Positions 35,381 to 47,858 of a stretch of 64,000 nucleotides of DNA are shown here, one piece after another; positions within the stretch are counted from its first letter, which is position 1, and every line of letters starts with the position of its first letter. Both the position numbers and the translations under genes were made by a program. The DNA comes from Motiliproteus coralliicola (lineage in GTDB: Bacteria; Pseudomonadota; Gammaproteobacteria; Pseudomonadales; Balneatricaceae). Below the pieces are notes generated by a model, which was given only the letters and a program-made list of their open reading frames with translations, had not been told where the DNA came from and searched no databases. The stretch is from NCBI RefSeq assembly GCF_003345655.1, contig NZ_QQOH01000003.1, forward strand, positions 434,001 to 498,000. Direction: 5' to 3'.

Positions 35381-38300
35381 TCATTTTTCCGTTACGGGGA
35401 TTGCGCTCTTTTGATGCTGCTGGATCAGCTCCATCTTCGGATTATTCCAGCCACCCTCGATACGGTACTTCACCGACGTGAACTTACTCAACTTCTTGCC
35501 GAAGAGTTTCTGAAACAGGAACACGGCACCGGCGACCTGCGGTGTTGCCATAAAGGCTGCCGCTACCGGCAGGTTCTCGCTTACCGGCAGGGTCACCTGC
35601 ATGGTCTTATTGACCGTTTCCCGATACAGATCGAGCGACCCCTCCAAGGTCAGGTCGAAGGTCGGGCCGATCAGCTCCAATGGCTTCAAGTTCATAGCGT
35701 TACCGTCGGTGATACGGTAGCGACCGGTAATGTGATCGAAGCTGATCCCCTTCTTGGTCAGATCGGAGAAGTCCAGCGTCAGGCGTCGGAAGATCGTCTT
35801 GCTGTTAAACAGACTGAACAGTTTCAGCACCTGGGCACCTTCGCCGGTATCCAGTATCCGCCCCTGACCCGCACCGATCTCGGCTTCACCGTCCAAGGTC
35901 TGCCAGTTGAACGCCAGCGGCGAACCATCCCATGCCAACTGGCTCTCGATCACCGCCGACTTGGTTTCGATCCCCGGATCCGACCCCCAGGCCTGCATCA
36001 CCTTGCCCAGATCGCTGGTGGTAAACATCAGCTGGACATCGGTGTTATGGACCCCGGCCTGATAGCGCCAGTCGATAGCTCCGGTCAGGGTCAAGGTTCC
36101 CATCCGGGCATTCAGGTCTCGCACCTTCAGACCATCGGCATACGGCTCAAACTGGAAGCGCCAACGTCCCAACTCCTGCTCGCCACGGCGAAGTTGCGCC
36201 AATTTCACTTTCAACGCCGGTAAGGTTGACGGATTCAGCCCGAACAGCGGGTCCTGCTCGGCAACAAAGGGTTTCGGCGGTGTCGGCTTATCCGCACTTC
36301 TGTTGGCATCATCGGCGGCGGGCAACTGCAGATAATCCAGCTCCAACTGCGGTACCCCGGTTTTCGGTAACAGCAACTGGCCGCGCACCAATGGGCTGTC
36401 CAACGCCAGCTGCCAATGCCCGGTCGCGGGACGTAAGCGAGCGTAAAGCTGATCCAAGCTGAAGTCGCCAATCTTGAACTGATCGACCCGAAGCTCGACC
36501 TGCCGCAACAGCGTTTCAAGCGCGTTGACTTCATAGGTGGTCGTGTTTTTCGTAGTCCGATTCGAGGGAGTAGTTTCGGCGAAGGTCCGTTCGAAGAACG
36601 CCTGCCAGGGCTCCAGCTCCACCGTCGGCAGATGCCCCCGGATCCAGAGACCGTCACGGCGCCTGCTGGGGGCTGTCTGATCCCTGCCCAGCACCAGTTC
36701 CGCACCACTGAACTCTTTGCTCAGCGGCAGCAACAGATCAAACTGACGATCATAGCGTACGCGCATCCAGGGGGTATCATCCAGGCTGACATCCAGCCCC
36801 AGCTCCCGCTCGCTGCCGGCCTGCTTGCCAAAGGGTGGCGGTAGTTCGATGGCGACCCCTTTGAGCTGCGAGTCGATCCGCAAATTGGAGCAAGGACTGG
36901 CACCTGCACAGATCTCCAACCTCGCGGCGTATTGGGTGGTGCCGCTCAACGGCTCCAGCAACGGTTGTTTAAGCCAGTCCTGCAGTACCTGCATGCTGGT
37001 GGTTCCGCGACCGCTGATAATGGTACGGTCGCCGTCCGCACGCTTACGGGTCTGGATACTGGCCTGTAGCGGGAAGCCGAACAACTGGGCCTCCAGGTTC
37101 GGCGACGACAAACCCTTGTGCTCGTGATAGCTCAGCTCTCCCCCAAGCTGATCAAAGCGCAATCCCAGTTCGGTATTTTCCAGCACCGCGTTCTCAAGTC
37201 GGCTGCTGACCCGGATCAATGAGCGCTCCGGTTCATTCAGATCGACACCCAGATTCAGGTGCGATGCGCTGTTACCCTCAAGCGCCCAGGGCGTCAGGGG
37301 CTTGGCCAGCACCTTGGCTGTCGGCCCTTCGATCAGAGTCTGGCGGATATCAGCCGCCGGGCCGTTGAGCTGGCCGTCGATCTGCAACACCGGACTGTGC
37401 GGCGGTAGATAGATCCGTCCGCCCGTCAGCTCGGTCTGCAGCAGCTGCCCGGCCGGCAAGTCGATCAACAGCTCGGTCCCCTTGATCAGCACAAAGGGGT
37501 TGGCGTGACGGATAGCGGGCCAGTCGGGCTGATACTGCACCTCGGCCTCGGCCACATCGTAGAACATCTGCAGGGTAGCGGCTTGCTGCAGTTCATTAGG
37601 ACGATCGATCGGCAGGTCGTAGATCAATCCACCTTTGTGTAATTGCCCCGCGTTGATCGCGCCCTGCAACCAGTTGAACAGATTCGGATCGATCACCTTA
37701 TCCGGGACAAACAATGGCGTCAGCCCGGCGTCGGCGTCGTGCATCCCGATCATCAGGACCAGCCGTCCATCCTGCTGCCGGTCTTTGGGAAGGTCGAGAC
37801 TGAAGCGCCCATCGGCATTAACCGTGTCGCTGCGCAACTGCAGGTGCTCGCTGTCGACCCTTACCCCCTGATCCGAAATCTGCCAGCTGACCACTCCCTG
37901 GGCCTGATCAAAGCGCCAGCCCTGGCTGAAGATCTGGGGGAATTCCATCTCGAACCCGTCGGAATGAAAGTCGACCCGGCCACCCTCGCCGGTCGCCACC
38001 AGTAGACCATCGACCCCTTTCAATGCGGGTGCGCCCTCTGCCCACGCAAAAGTGCCAACCCCGACCTGATTCAGATCGGCACTGAAACGAAACTGCGGAG
38101 ATTGCTGCGGTTCAGCGCTGAACCACTCAAAGCGGGGGTTATCCAGTACCCCCTCCGGGTTCAAGCCTTGCAGCTTCTGTTTGGTGGTCGGATCGATCCA
38201 GGGCAGGGTTTCAACCAGCCGCCATAACGGCTCCAATGCCAAGCGCTGCGCCGAAAGCTCCCAATCCGAACCCTGCTTACGACCAGACAATCGTTGCAAC

Positions 38301-39283
38301 GGCAGTTCGATACCATCGATGCTGCCCTGAATGTCGGTCAGCGCCAGCTCGCCCTGGTCCAGCCCCTGCAGCGCCAGCTGCAGCTGCCATCTCAGATCCT
38401 GCACCTGAAGCTGTTGCTCATTGCGGCTCAGGGTTAATGCAGGCACCTCAAACTGCCCCTGCAACTGGTGCTGACCATCGGCGCTCCAGCGTCCCCAGAG
38501 CTGCGCCCCGAGCTGATAATGCGGCAGTTCCTCGGGCGGGTTGGCGATAAACTGATTCCAAAATTTCTCCGCCAGCACCGGCGCATTAAACGCAAACCGC
38601 GCCTTGAACTCGCTGTCACCGGGCCAGCCCTCGGTCACGGCCTTCAGTTCAATCGCCTGTTCAGCCCCCAGCACCAGATCGGCCAGCAGTGCATGGTGAT
38701 CCCCCTGATTGCGCAGCTGCAGATTAACCAGCTGTGGCGGCAGCGGTGCCTGACCTTCAAACTGGACCCGCACCAGGCCATTGCGTATCTCAATCTGATC
38801 GTGCAGAAACAGTGAACGTCCCAGCGCCCGCATATTGCCCTGGCCGTCGCCCGGCAAGCTGTCGGGGCTACCGTTCAGATCGCCGGCCAGATCCCAGCCG
38901 CCCTGCTGATCACGGAACAGCGACAGATCCACCTGATCGATCAAGATCTGGTTGAACACCGGCTCCAGGTGCCACAGGGATCGCAACGAATCTAGCTGCA
39001 GCTCCATGCGGCCGATGTCGACACGGCGGCCACCCGACAGATACAAACTGACCCGGGAGGCTTCAAGCCGGGGAGAAAAGCGTGCCCAGCGGCCGGTAAG
39101 CTGATCAAACTCGATCCGATAGGCGGGTTCATCACTGATCAGTTCGGCCAGCTCGACCCGATAGTCGGGCAATACCTGCATCGCCCAGCGACCCAGGCTC
39201 AGAACCCCGGCCAGCAGAAAGATAAGCACGACGCAGCTGAAAACGACCCAGCGTCGCAGATGGTGGATATGGCGCCTGACCAT
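35381..39283 (-). CDS. yhdP: YhdP family AsmA-like envelope protein
   Basis: YhdP is a very large inner-membrane-anchored protein that moves phospholipid towards the outer membrane, sharing this role with TamB and YdbH. The 1300-residue length is typical. One N-terminal membrane helix (residues 11-31, VVFSCVVLIFLLAGVLSLG) is followed by a long beta-rich periplasmic body and a C-terminal AsmA-like region with LPVSENLPVAAAFMATP. It begins 6 nt after rng, the conserved order. Confidence 0.93.
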   Translation of the reverse strand: MVRRHIHHLRRWVVFSCVVLIFLLAGVLSLGRWAMQVLPDYRVELAELISDEPAYRIEFDQLTGRWARFSPRLEASRVSLYLSGGRRVDIGRMELQLDSLRSLWHLEPVFNQILIDQVDLSLFRDQQGGWDLAGDLNGSPDSLPGDGQGNMRALGRSLFLHDQIEIRNGLVRVQFEGQAPLPPQLVNLQLRNQGDHHALLADLVLGAEQAIELKAVTEGWPGDSEFKARFAFNAPVLAEKFWNQFIANPPEELPHYQLGAQLWGRWSADGQHQLQGQFEVPALTLSRNEQQLQVQDLRWQLQLALQGLDQGELALTDIQGSIDGIELPLQRLSGRKQGSDWELSAQRLALEPLWRLVETLPWIDPTTKQKLQGLNPEGVLDNPRFEWFSAEPQQSPQFRFSADLNQVGVGTFAWAEGAPALKGVDGLLVATGEGGRVDFHSDGFEMEFPQIFSQGWRFDQAQGVVSWQISDQGVRVDSEHLQLRSDTVNADGRFSLDLPKDRQQDGRLVLMIGMHDADAGLTPLFVPDKVIDPNLFNWLQGAINAGQLHKGGLIYDLPIDRPNELQQAATLQMFYDVAEAEVQYQPDWPAIRHANPFVLIKGTELLIDLPAGQLLQTELTGGRIYLPPHSPVLQIDGQLNGPAADIRQTLIEGPTAKVLAKPLTPWALEGNSASHLNLGVDLNEPERSLIRVSSRLENAVLENTELGLRFDQLGGELSYHEHKGLSSPNLEAQLFGFPLQASIQTRKRADGDRTIISGRGTTSMQVLQDWLKQPLLEPLSGTTQYAARLEICAGASPCSNLRIDSQLKGVAIELPPPFGKQAGSERELGLDVSLDDTPWMRVRYDRQFDLLLPLSKEFSGAELVLGRDQTAPSRRRDGLWIRGHLPTVELEPWQAFFERTFAETTPSNRTTKNTTTYEVNALETLLRQVELRVDQFKIGDFSLDQLYARLRPATGHWQLALDSPLVRGQLLLPKTGVPQLELDYLQLPAADDANRSADKPTPPKPFVAEQDPLFGLNPSTLPALKVKLAQLRRGEQELGRWRFQFEPYADGLKVRDLNARMGTLTLTGAIDWRYQAGVHNTDVQLMFTTSDLGKVMQAWGSDPGIETKSAVIESQLAWDGSPLAFNWQTLDGEAEIGAGQGRILDTGEGAQVLKLFSLFNSKTIFRRLTLDFSDLTKKGISFDHITGRYRITDGNAMNLKPLELIGPTFDLTLEGSLDLYRETVNKTMQVTLPVSENLPVAAAFMATPQVAGAVFLFQKLFGKKLSKFTSVKYRIEGGWNNPKMELIQQHQKSAIPVTEK

Positions 39284-39289
39284 TTTCCG

Positions 39290-40762
39290 TTACCGCAGCA
39301 CCACGTCGAACTGTTCCGGCGTGTAGAGGGTTTCAACCTGGAATTGGATCGTCTTACCGATAAAGGCTTCCAACTCGGCAACATTATCCGAATCTTCGTC
39401 CATCAGTCGGTCGACCACTGACTGCGACGCGATCACCAGGTAGGTATCGGTATCGTAGGCCCGGGCTTCGCGAAGAATCTCGCGGAAAATCTCGTAGCAG
39501 ACTGTCTCCGGCGTCTTGATCGAGCCGCGACCCTGGCACTGGCTGCAGGGTTCACACAACAGCTGCTCCAGGCTCTCACGGGTACGCTTGCGGGTCATCT
39601 CAACCAGCCCCAACTCCGAGACGCCGGTCAGTTTGCTCTTGACGTGGTCCTTCTCCAGCACCCGTTCAAGCGTGCGCAACACCTGCCGCCGATGCTCAGG
39701 CTCTTCCATATCGATAAAGTCGATAATGATGATGCCACCCAGGTTTCGCAGCCGTAGCTGGCGACCGATGGCCGTAGCAGCTTCCAGGTTGGTCTTGAAG
39801 ATGGTCTCTTCGAGATTCCGGTGACCGACATAGGCGCCGGTGTTAACGTCGACGGTGGTCATCGCTTCGGTCTGATCGAAGATCAGGTAACCGCCGGATT
39901 TGAGTTCCACCTTGCGCCCCAGCGCTTTCTGGATCTCCTCCTCGACATTGTAGAGATCGAAGATCGGACGCTCGCCGGGATAGTACTCTAAGCGGTCGCT
40001 GATCTCCGGAACCAGCGACGAGACAAATTCGTTGGCCTTCTGGAAGGTTTCACGGGAATCGATCCGAATCCGCTCCACCATCGGTATCGCCACATCGCGC
40101 AGGGTCCGCATATGCAGCGGCAGATCTTCGTAGACCACCCTGGGAACATCTTTATCGGCCATCCGCTCGCGAACCTTACGCCACAGACGACGCAGATAGG
40201 CCACATCGGTCTGGATGTCCTCGTCGCGGGCGCCTTCGGCTGCGGTGCGCAGGATAAACCCACCGCTCTCACCATCACTGTCCTCGGCCAGGGCCTCGGT
40301 GATCAGCTGCTTGAGGCGGCTGCGCTCCTCTTCGTTCTCGATCCGCTGGGATACCCCGATATGCTCGCGCCCCGGCATAAAGACCAGATAGCGGGACGGC
40401 ACCGATAGCCGCGTTGTCAGTCGGGCGCCCTTGGTACCGATCGGATCCTTAGTCACTTGAACCACCAGCGACTGCCCCTCGCGTAACAGCGAACTGATCG
40501 GCGGTTCGGGTTGCTTCTCCTCCTGATGACCATTGTTCGGGGTCAATTCGGCCACATGGATAAAGGCGGCCCGCTCCAGCCCGATATCGACAAAGGCGGC
40601 CTGCATGCCCGGTAGTACCCGTACCACCTTACCCTTGTAGATATTACCGACGATCCCCTTCCGCTCGGCCCGTTCGATATAGACCTCCTGCAGCATGCCG
40701 TTTTCGATCACGGCAACCCGGGTTTCCATCGGTGTGAAATTGATCAGTATCTCTTCGCCCAT
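39290..40762 (-). CDS. rng: ribonuclease G
   Basis: RNase G processes 16S rRNA 5' ends and degrades some mRNAs. The 490-residue protein has an S1 domain near residues 35-125 (GNIYKGKVVRVLPGMQAAFVDIG), the catalytic metal region MTTVDVNTGAYVG and IIDFIDMEEPEHR, and the zinc-link Cys pair CEPCSQCQGRG. It lacks the long RNase E C-terminal scaffold, so RNase G is the right call. Its neighbours maf and yhdP match E. coli. Confidence 0.96.
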   Translation of the reverse strand: MGEEILINFTPMETRVAVIENGMLQEVYIERAERKGIVGNIYKGKVVRVLPGMQAAFVDIGLERAAFIHVAELTPNNGHQEEKQPEPPISSLLREGQSLVVQVTKDPIGTKGARLTTRLSVPSRYLVFMPGREHIGVSQRIENEEERSRLKQLITEALAEDSDGESGGFILRTAAEGARDEDIQTDVAYLRRLWRKVRERMADKDVPRVVYEDLPLHMRTLRDVAIPMVERIRIDSRETFQKANEFVSSLVPEISDRLEYYPGERPIFDLYNVEEEIQKALGRKVELKSGGYLIFDQTEAMTTVDVNTGAYVGHRNLEETIFKTNLEAATAIGRQLRLRNLGGIIIIDFIDMEEPEHRRQVLRTLERVLEKDHVKSKLTGVSELGLVEMTRKRTRESLEQLLCEPCSQCQGRGSIKTPETVCYEIFREILREARAYDTDTYLVIASQSVVDRLMDEDSDNVAELEAFIGKTIQFQVETLYTPEQFDVVLR

Positions 40763-40971
40763 GCCCTGCGTTTCTCCTTCATCAGGTACTGCCCGGATCA
40801 GATAACGCCTCCGGCTGGTGAATCTGTCGCGTCCAAACAGTGTTTAACCTAACACTGCGGGTCTGAATTGTGGCAGCGCTAGCTGCTATCTTAAGTGCTA
40901 ACTGCTGTCTTAATAGTGGCTGAGATTGATCCGATTTGCGTATCGCCCAACCCGATTCGAGCCAGATTCGA

Positions 40972-41565
40972 TCAGCTCTCGGGCCGTTGCCAGGCCGGGA
41001 TCCCAAACTCCGCCAGCAGCGCCGCCGTTTCGCTCAGAGGCAGCCCGACCACAGCGGAATAACTCCCTTCGATACGCTCGACAAACACCGCTCCCATCCC
41101 CTGGATACCATAGCCGCCGGCCTTATCGGCGGGCTCGCCGGTTTGCCAGTATCGACGGCACTCCTCAGCACTCAGCGATCTGAACCGCACATCGGTTGTG
41201 ACCCGGATCACCCGCTGGCGTTCCCCTGCCACCAACGCAACGGCGGTAATCACCTGATGGCTGCGACCGGAAAGCCGCAATAACATCTCGACACCCTGCT
41301 GCTGGTCAGCGGGTTTACCGAGAATTACACCGTCGCAGATAACCGACGTATCGCTGCCCAGCACCACGATCCCGGGGTGACGGACGGCGACGGCCTGCGC
41401 CTTCTGCAGCGCCAACCGTTCGACGTAATCAGCAGCCTGCTCGTCGGCCAACGGGGTTTCATCGATATCGGCACTATCGGTGCCAAACCGCACCCCGATC
41501 TGGGTCAACAGCTCACGCCGGCGGGGCGAGCCTGAAGCCAGGATCAAGCGGGGCTTGGAATTCAT
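40972..41565 (-). CDS. maf: Maf family nucleotide pyrophosphatase (YhdE type)
   Basis: Maf proteins hydrolyse dTTP, UTP and modified nucleotides. The 197-residue protein has [37 protein letters not shown] and [13 protein letters not shown], the standard Maf core. The dTTP/UTP (YhdE) subtype is inferred from context next to mreD and rng. It starts 1 nt after the mreD stop region in the leftward operon. Confidence 0.94.
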   Translation of the reverse strand: MNSKPRLILASGSPRRRELLTQIGVRFGTDSADIDETPLADEQAADYVERLALQKAQAVAVRHPGIVVLGSDTSVICDGVILGKPADQQQGVEMLLRLSGRSHQVITAVALVAGERQRVIRVTTDVRFRSLSAEECRRYWQTGEPADKAGGYGIQGMGAVFVERIEGSYSAVVGLPLSETAALLAEFGIPAWQRPES

Positions 41566-41566
41566 C

Positions 41567-42055
41567 TTAACTGACCTTCAGTGCCCGACGGATACTGCGT
41601 AACAGAACAAAGATCCAGGGCCAGAAAAAGGCACTGACCAGAGACGGCAGCAGGAATAACAGCGAGTCAGACTTGGCACCGCCCAGTGCCTGTCCCCAGT
41701 TGAGCAGGAGCTGGTACAGCCCCACCAGCACCATGACCAACAGCGCCTGCTGCCAGACCGGATACATCCGGAAACGCTGATGCAACGACTTCATCAGTGC
41801 CGCCACCAGTGCCAACGACAGCGCATGGATGCCTAACAGGCTGCCCTGCAGAATATCCAGCAGCAGCCCCACGATCCAGGCATACCAAGGGCCGACCCGG
41901 TGCGGCAGAGCCGCCACCCAGTAAATCAGTACCAACACCGTCCATTGGGGTCGCCCCCACTCCATCGGCTCCGGCATCGGAATCTCGGTCAGCATCAGGG
42001 CCAGCATAAAGCTGAGCAGAATCACCCAACTGCCACGGGCAGGAGGTGCAACCAT
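41567..42055 (-). CDS. mreD: rod shape-determining protein MreD
   Basis: MreD is an integral membrane component of the elongasome. The 162-residue protein has five or six hydrophobic helices (for example [16 protein letters not shown] and [16 protein letters not shown]) and the polar [12 protein letters not shown] motif. It overlaps the mreC stop by one base and is followed by maf, the classical mreBCD-maf order. Confidence 0.93.
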   Translation of the reverse strand: MVAPPARGSWVILLSFMLALMLTEIPMPEPMEWGRPQWTVLVLIYWVAALPHRVGPWYAWIVGLLLDILQGSLLGIHALSLALVAALMKSLHQRFRMYPVWQQALLVMVLVGLYQLLLNWGQALGGAKSDSLLFLLPSLVSAFFWPWIFVLLRSIRRALKVS

Positions 42056-42993
42056 CAGGAATCCTCCTCGGAAACGGCCGGAACTTCAGCCTCGGGATCT
42101 GGTGTCGTTGAAGACGGGGCTTGGGACGCTGTCGGCTTGGGCACCACGGCTTCCTCAACCGGCGGCACCGGTTGCTGCTGCGGCGTAAAGACCAGCAACA
42201 GATGGCGACTGGTATCCAGCCGCGCCGCAGGCTCGGCCCGCACGGTGGCGAAGGCCTGGCCGGGATCGTGAATCACTTCGGTGACGGTGGCAACCGGATA
42301 GCCGAACGGGAAGCGGGATCCCAGCGACGAGCTGATCAGCAGATCGCCAGCCTGGATATCGGCGGTATCGGGCACATGGTTGAGCAGCAGCTCACGTCCC
42401 TTACCACGTCCGATCAACAACGAACGAAAGCCGCTACGGTTATCCTGCACCGGAATCGCATGCTGAACATCGGTGATCAACAGAACCCTTGATGTGTAGG
42501 GCCCCACTTCGACCACCTGCCCCATCACCCCGTTCTCATCCAGCACCGGTTGACCCAGGTAAACCTGATCGTTAAGACCTTTATTGATCACCAACTGATT
42601 GGAGAAGGGGTCGGCACTGACCCCGATCAGCTCGGCCAACAGCACCCGCTGATCCAGTCGCTCACTGGAATTGAGCAGCTCGCGCAGATGGGCATTCTCG
42701 GTGGTCAGCGAATCCAGCCGCTGCAGCTTACGGGCCATCAACAGCAGGTCGGAGCGAAGCTTTTCGTTGTCGAGCTGGAGTTGATCCCGGTCACTGAGAG
42801 ACTGGTCCAGCCCGGTCAACATCCGGGTCGGAACATCCATCAGCCAGCGTAGCGGTGTCACCGCCAGGGTCAGGTAGCCACGGTAATAGGCCATCGGCGA
42901 CCACAGCAGATCGGTCGCCATCAACGAAAACGACAGCACTACGATCAGCGACAGTCGGGTACGGGAGGACTGGCCTTTGAAGATCGGTTTAAT
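42055..42993 (-). CDS. mreC: rod shape-determining protein MreC, apparent ATT start
   Basis: MreC is a bitopic protein that activates cell-wall elongation through PBP2. I start it at ATT (42993-42991): GGAGGTGG lies just upstream (43004-42997), with 6 nt between GGAGG and ATT. The encoded KPIFKGQSSRTRL then aligns with the usual MreC N-terminus before the membrane helix. The next conventional start, GTG at 42939, has no ribosome site and would cut the helix. The protein has 312 residues, a coiled coil (about 75-110), a beta-rich periplasmic domain and a Pro/Glu-rich tail. Confidence 0.85.
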   Translation of the reverse strand: MKPIFKGQSSRTRLSLIVVLSFSLMATDLLWSPMAYYRGYLTLAVTPLRWLMDVPTRMLTGLDQSLSDRDQLQLDNEKLRSDLLLMARKLQRLDSLTTENAHLRELLNSSERLDQRVLLAELIGVSADPFSNQLVINKGLNDQVYLGQPVLDENGVMGQVVEVGPYTSRVLLITDVQHAIPVQDNRSGFRSLLIGRGKGRELLLNHVPDTADIQAGDLLISSSLGSRFPFGYPVATVTEVIHDPGQAFATVRAEPAARLDTSRHLLLVFTPQQQPVPPVEEAVVPKPTASQAPSSTTPDPEAEVPAVSEEDS

Positions 42994-43094
42994 GACCCAC
43001 CTCCAACGACGACAACGCCCACAAGCGGTTCAGCCTGTGGGCGGTGGTATATGCAAGCGGGGTTGGCATCGGGCACGCCATCACAGCGCCCCTC

Positions 43095-44144
<1,050 letters not shown>

Positions 44145-44370
44145 CTAGAAAAATGATTGTGGCCAGAGCACCTATATCGATGACACAGAAGGGTGCGGGT
44201 GGCGGCTCTATCAAATAAACGGCTAACTCTAGCAATGGCGCACCCGTTGAGCAAGGTTCAAGCCAGTTATTACGGCGTTATCGGATTGCCCTGACCGGGT
44301 CGGCCCATTATCATTGGCGATCATCTTTTAGAACATCTTTCGAACCCCATTACCCAGTCAGGAAAACGCC

Positions 44371-44658
44371 ATGTCTCTGGACCGCTCCGAAGTGGAGAAA
44401 ATCGCCCATCTGGCCCGCTTGCAGATCAACGAATCCGACATTCCTGAATACGCCGACAACCTCAATAACATCCTCGCACTGGTCGACCAGATGCAGCAGG
44501 TCGACACCAGCGCCGTCGAACCGATGGCCAACCCGCTGGATGCGGTTCAGCGCCTGCGCCCCGACGCAGTGACCGAAACCGATCAACGTGAGAATCTGCA
44601 AGCCAACGCACCGGCCACCGAAGACGGTCTGTTCCTAGTACCGAAGGTAATTGAATAG
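44371..44658 (+). CDS. gatC: glutamyl-tRNA(Gln)/aspartyl-tRNA(Asn) amidotransferase subunit C
   Basis: GatC stabilises GatA in the GatCAB complex, which converts misacylated Glu-tRNA(Gln) or Asp-tRNA(Asn). The 95-residue protein has [23 protein letters not shown] and VEPMANPL, the family landmarks. It is followed by gatA and gatB in the conserved order. Confidence 0.95.
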   Translation: MSLDRSEVEKIAHLARLQINESDIPEYADNLNNILALVDQMQQVDTSAVEPMANPLDAVQRLRPDAVTETDQRENLQANAPATEDGLFLVPKVIE

Positions 44659-44778
44659 CACCGAAGGCCATTGAATAACGATCGACTGTGATTGAGTGAT
44701 CGTCGCTGGATTCAGGTTATCGACGATCAAGCCAACTTACGCAGCCCAATTTTCGCATCGAGTCACTGGAAAGAATCC

Positions 44779-46230
44779 ATGCATAACAAAACTCTCGCCG
44801 AACTCGCCCAAGGCCTGGCCAACGGCGCTTTCTCCAGCGTCGAGCTGACCCAGAGCCTGCTCGACCGGATCACAACCGAAGACAGCCGTTACAACAGCTT
44901 TATCAGCATCACCCATGCCCAGGCACTGGCCCAGGCCGAAGCTGCCGATGTCCGTATCAAGGCCGGCGATGCCGCACCGCTGACCGGGGTTCCGATCGCC
45001 CACAAGGATATTTTCTGCACCGACGGGGTTCGCACCAGCTGCGGCTCGAAGATGCTCGACAACTTTATCGCGCCCTACAACGCCACCGTGATCGAAGCCT
45101 TTAACCGGGCCGGTGCGGTTAACCTGGGCAAGACCAACATGGACGAGTTCGCCATGGGCTCCTCCAACGAATCCAGCTTTTACGGCCCGGCCCTGAACCC
45201 CTGGGATACCGATCGGGTACCCGGCGGCTCCTCCGGTGGTTCGGCCGCTGCGGTTGCCGCGCGTCTGGTTCCGGCGGCGACCGGTACCGACACCGGCGGT
45301 TCGATCCGTCAGCCCGCCGCGCTGACCGGCATCACCGGCCTAAAGCCGACCTACGGCCGGGTCTCGCGCTACGGCATGATCGCGTTTGCCAGCTCCCTCG
45401 ATCAGGGCGGCCCGATGGCCCGCACCGCCGAAGACTGTGCACTGATGCTCAACGTCATGGCCGGTTTCGATCCGAAGGACTCCACCAGCATCGAGCGGGA
45501 TGTGCCCGATTACAGCGCCGATCTGGACAAACCGCTGGATGGCCTCAAGATCGGTCTGCCGAAGGAGTACTTTAGCGGCGACATCGATCCCGAGATCCAG
45601 TCCGCGGTACAGGATGCGATCAAGCAGTACGAAGCGCTGGGTGCCACGGTCAAGGAGATCAGCCTGCCGAACACCCAGCTGTGTATTCCGGCCTACTACA
45701 TCATCGCCCCGGCCGAAGCCTCATCGAACCTGTCCCGTTTCGACGGTGTTCGCTACGGCTACCGCTGCGAAGATCCCCAAGACCTGGAAGACCTGTACAA
45801 GCGCACCCGCGGTGAAGGCTTCGGTGATGAGGTCAAACGCCGGATCATGATCGGCACCTACGCGCTGTCGGCCGGTTACTACGACGCCTACTACCTTAAA
45901 GCCCAGCGCATCCGCCGCCTGATTCAGCAGGACTTTGTCGCTGCCTTCAACGATGTTGACGTGATCATGGGACCGACCACGCCGCACCCGGCGTTCAAGA
46001 TCGGTGAAAAGACCAACGACCCGGTGGCGATGTACTTGGAAGATATCTTCACCATCTCGGTCAACCTCGCCGGTCTGCCCGGCATGTCGATCCCGGTCGG
46101 CTTTGCCAACGGTCTACCGGTCGGACTGCAACTGATCGGCAAGCACTTCGACGAAGCGCGACTGCTCAATATCGCGCATAAATTCCAGCAGGCCACCGAC
46201 TGGCACACCAAAGCTCCCAGCGACGTATAA
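44779..46230 (+). CDS. gatA: glutamyl-tRNA(Gln) amidotransferase subunit A
   Basis: GatA is the glutaminase that supplies ammonia to GatB. From ATG at 44779 ([15 protein letters not shown] upstream) it has 483 residues. The amidase-signature triad is present: Lys in PIAHKDIF, Ser in [14 protein letters not shown] and the nucleophile Ser in [13 protein letters not shown]. The frame open upstream to 44692 is not family-like and is left out. Confidence 0.96.
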   Translation: MHNKTLAELAQGLANGAFSSVELTQSLLDRITTEDSRYNSFISITHAQALAQAEAADVRIKAGDAAPLTGVPIAHKDIFCTDGVRTSCGSKMLDNFIAPYNATVIEAFNRAGAVNLGKTNMDEFAMGSSNESSFYGPALNPWDTDRVPGGSSGGSAAAVAARLVPAATGTDTGGSIRQPAALTGITGLKPTYGRVSRYGMIAFASSLDQGGPMARTAEDCALMLNVMAGFDPKDSTSIERDVPDYSADLDKPLDGLKIGLPKEYFSGDIDPEIQSAVQDAIKQYEALGATVKEISLPNTQLCIPAYYIIAPAEASSNLSRFDGVRYGYRCEDPQDLEDLYKRTRGEGFGDEVKRRIMIGTYALSAGYYDAYYLKAQRIRRLIQQDFVAAFNDVDVIMGPTTPHPAFKIGEKTNDPVAMYLEDIFTISVNLAGLPGMSIPVGFANGLPVGLQLIGKHFDEARLLNIAHKFQQATDWHTKAPSDV

Positions 46231-46245
46231 GAGAGGACTGATCAG

Positions 46246-47715
46246 ATGGAATGGGAAACAGTTATCGGTCTTGAGATCCACTGCCAGCTGGCGACCGACT
46301 CGAAAATTTTCTCCGGCGCCAGCACCGCCTTCGGTGCCGAGCCCAACACCCAGGCCTGCGCGGTTGACCTGGCGCTGCCGGGTACCCTGCCGGTGTTCAA
46401 CGACAACGCGCTGAAGATGGCGGTCAAATTCGGCCTGGCGATCGATGCCCAGATCGGCAAGAAGTCGGTGTTCGCCCGCAAGAACTACTTCTATCCGGAT
46501 CTACCCAAGGGGTATCAGACCAGCCAGATGGATGACCCGATCGTCGGCATCGGCCACGTCGATATCCAGTTGAAAGACGGCACCACCAAGCGTGTCGGTG
46601 TCACCCGCGCCCACCTGGAAGAAGACGCCGGTAAGTCATTGCACGAAGACTACCACGGCATGACCGGTATCGACCTGAACCGCGCCGGAACCCCGCTGCT
46701 GGAGATCGTCTCCGAGCCGGATATGCGCAGCGCCGAAGAAGCGGTTGCCTACGCCAAGAAGATCCACTCGATTGTCACCAATCTGGGAATCTCCGACGGC
46801 GACATGTCGCAGGGCTCGTTCCGCTGCGACGTCAACGTCTCACTACGCTACAAGGGCGAAGAGGAGTTCGGCACCCGTACCGAAACCAAGAACCTGAACT
46901 CGTTCAAGTTCATGGAAGATGCGATCAAGCTCGAGGTTGAGCGCCAGATGGACATCCTCGAGGATGGCGGCGAAATCACCCAGGAAACCCGGCTATACAA
47001 TGGCGATACCAAGGTGGCCCGTTCGATGCGCTCGAAAGAGGAAGCCAACGATTACCGTTACTTCCCCTGCCCCGACCTGCTGCCGGTGATGATCGACGAC
47101 GACTTTATCGACGCGATCCGCGCCACCCTGCCGGAGCTGCCGGATGCCCGTCACCAGCGCTTTATGGAGCAGTACGGTCTGTCCGACTACGATGCCGGGG
47201 TACTGTCCGGTTACAGTGACACGGCTGCCTACTTCGAGACTGCCACCGAGCAGTGCGACGACGCCAAGCTGGCGGCCAACTGGGTCATGGGCGAGCTGTC
47301 CAAGCACCTCAACAGCAACTCGCTGGAGATCGCTGACAGCCCGGTTTCTGCCGAGCAACTGGGCCAACTGCTGGCCCGAATTAAGGACGACACCATCAAC
47401 GGCAAAGCCGCCAAGCAGGTGTTCGAAGCCCTCTGGAAAGGTGAAGGGGGGAACGGTGAAGGTGCTGCCGATGCAATCATCGAAGCTAAAGGGCTGAAGC
47501 AGGTCACCGACTCTGGCGCAATCGAAGCGATGATCGACGAAGTGATCGCCGCTGCGACCCCGCAGGTGGAACAGTACAAGGCTGCCGAACCGGAGAAGCG
47601 CGGCAAGATGCTGGGCTTCTTTATGGGCAAGGTGATGCAGGCCAGCAAGGGCACCGCCAACCCAGGCCAGGTCAACAAGCTGCTGAAGACCAAGCTGGAC
47701 GCCCTCTGTGATTAA
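46246..47715 (+). CDS. gatB: aspartyl/glutamyl-tRNA amidotransferase subunit B
   Basis: GatB phosphorylates and amidates the misacylated tRNA. The 489-residue protein has the kinase core [33 protein letters not shown] and [17 protein letters not shown], then the helical and YqeY-like tail with [18 protein letters not shown], which binds tRNA. A terminator follows 29 nt after the stop. Confidence 0.96.
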   Translation: MEWETVIGLEIHCQLATDSKIFSGASTAFGAEPNTQACAVDLALPGTLPVFNDNALKMAVKFGLAIDAQIGKKSVFARKNYFYPDLPKGYQTSQMDDPIVGIGHVDIQLKDGTTKRVGVTRAHLEEDAGKSLHEDYHGMTGIDLNRAGTPLLEIVSEPDMRSAEEAVAYAKKIHSIVTNLGISDGDMSQGSFRCDVNVSLRYKGEEEFGTRTETKNLNSFKFMEDAIKLEVERQMDILEDGGEITQETRLYNGDTKVARSMRSKEEANDYRYFPCPDLLPVMIDDDFIDAIRATLPELPDARHQRFMEQYGLSDYDAGVLSGYSDTAAYFETATEQCDDAKLAANWVMGELSKHLNSNSLEIADSPVSAEQLGQLLARIKDDTINGKAAKQVFEALWKGEGGNGEGAADAIIEAKGLKQVTDSGAIEAMIDEVIAAATPQVEQYKAAEPEKRGKMLGFFMGKVMQASKGTANPGQVNKLLKTKLDALCD

Positions 47716-47743
47716 GACATAACACGGCTTGTTAGGTCTCCCT

Positions 47744-47768
47744 AAAGGCAGCTCCGGCTGCCTTTTTT
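47744..47768 (+). terminator. rho-independent terminator of gatCAB
   Basis: AAAGGCAGC (47744-47752) pairs perfectly with GCTGCCTTT (47757-47765), with a TCCG loop and six Ts at 47763-47768. Confidence 0.93.
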
Positions 47769-47858
47769 ATGCCTAAGCGGATCCGACGAATCCCTGGTTG
47801 CGCAACAGGGGCAATCTGATACATTCAGACCCATCGCCAATGATCAAGGATGAGTCTT

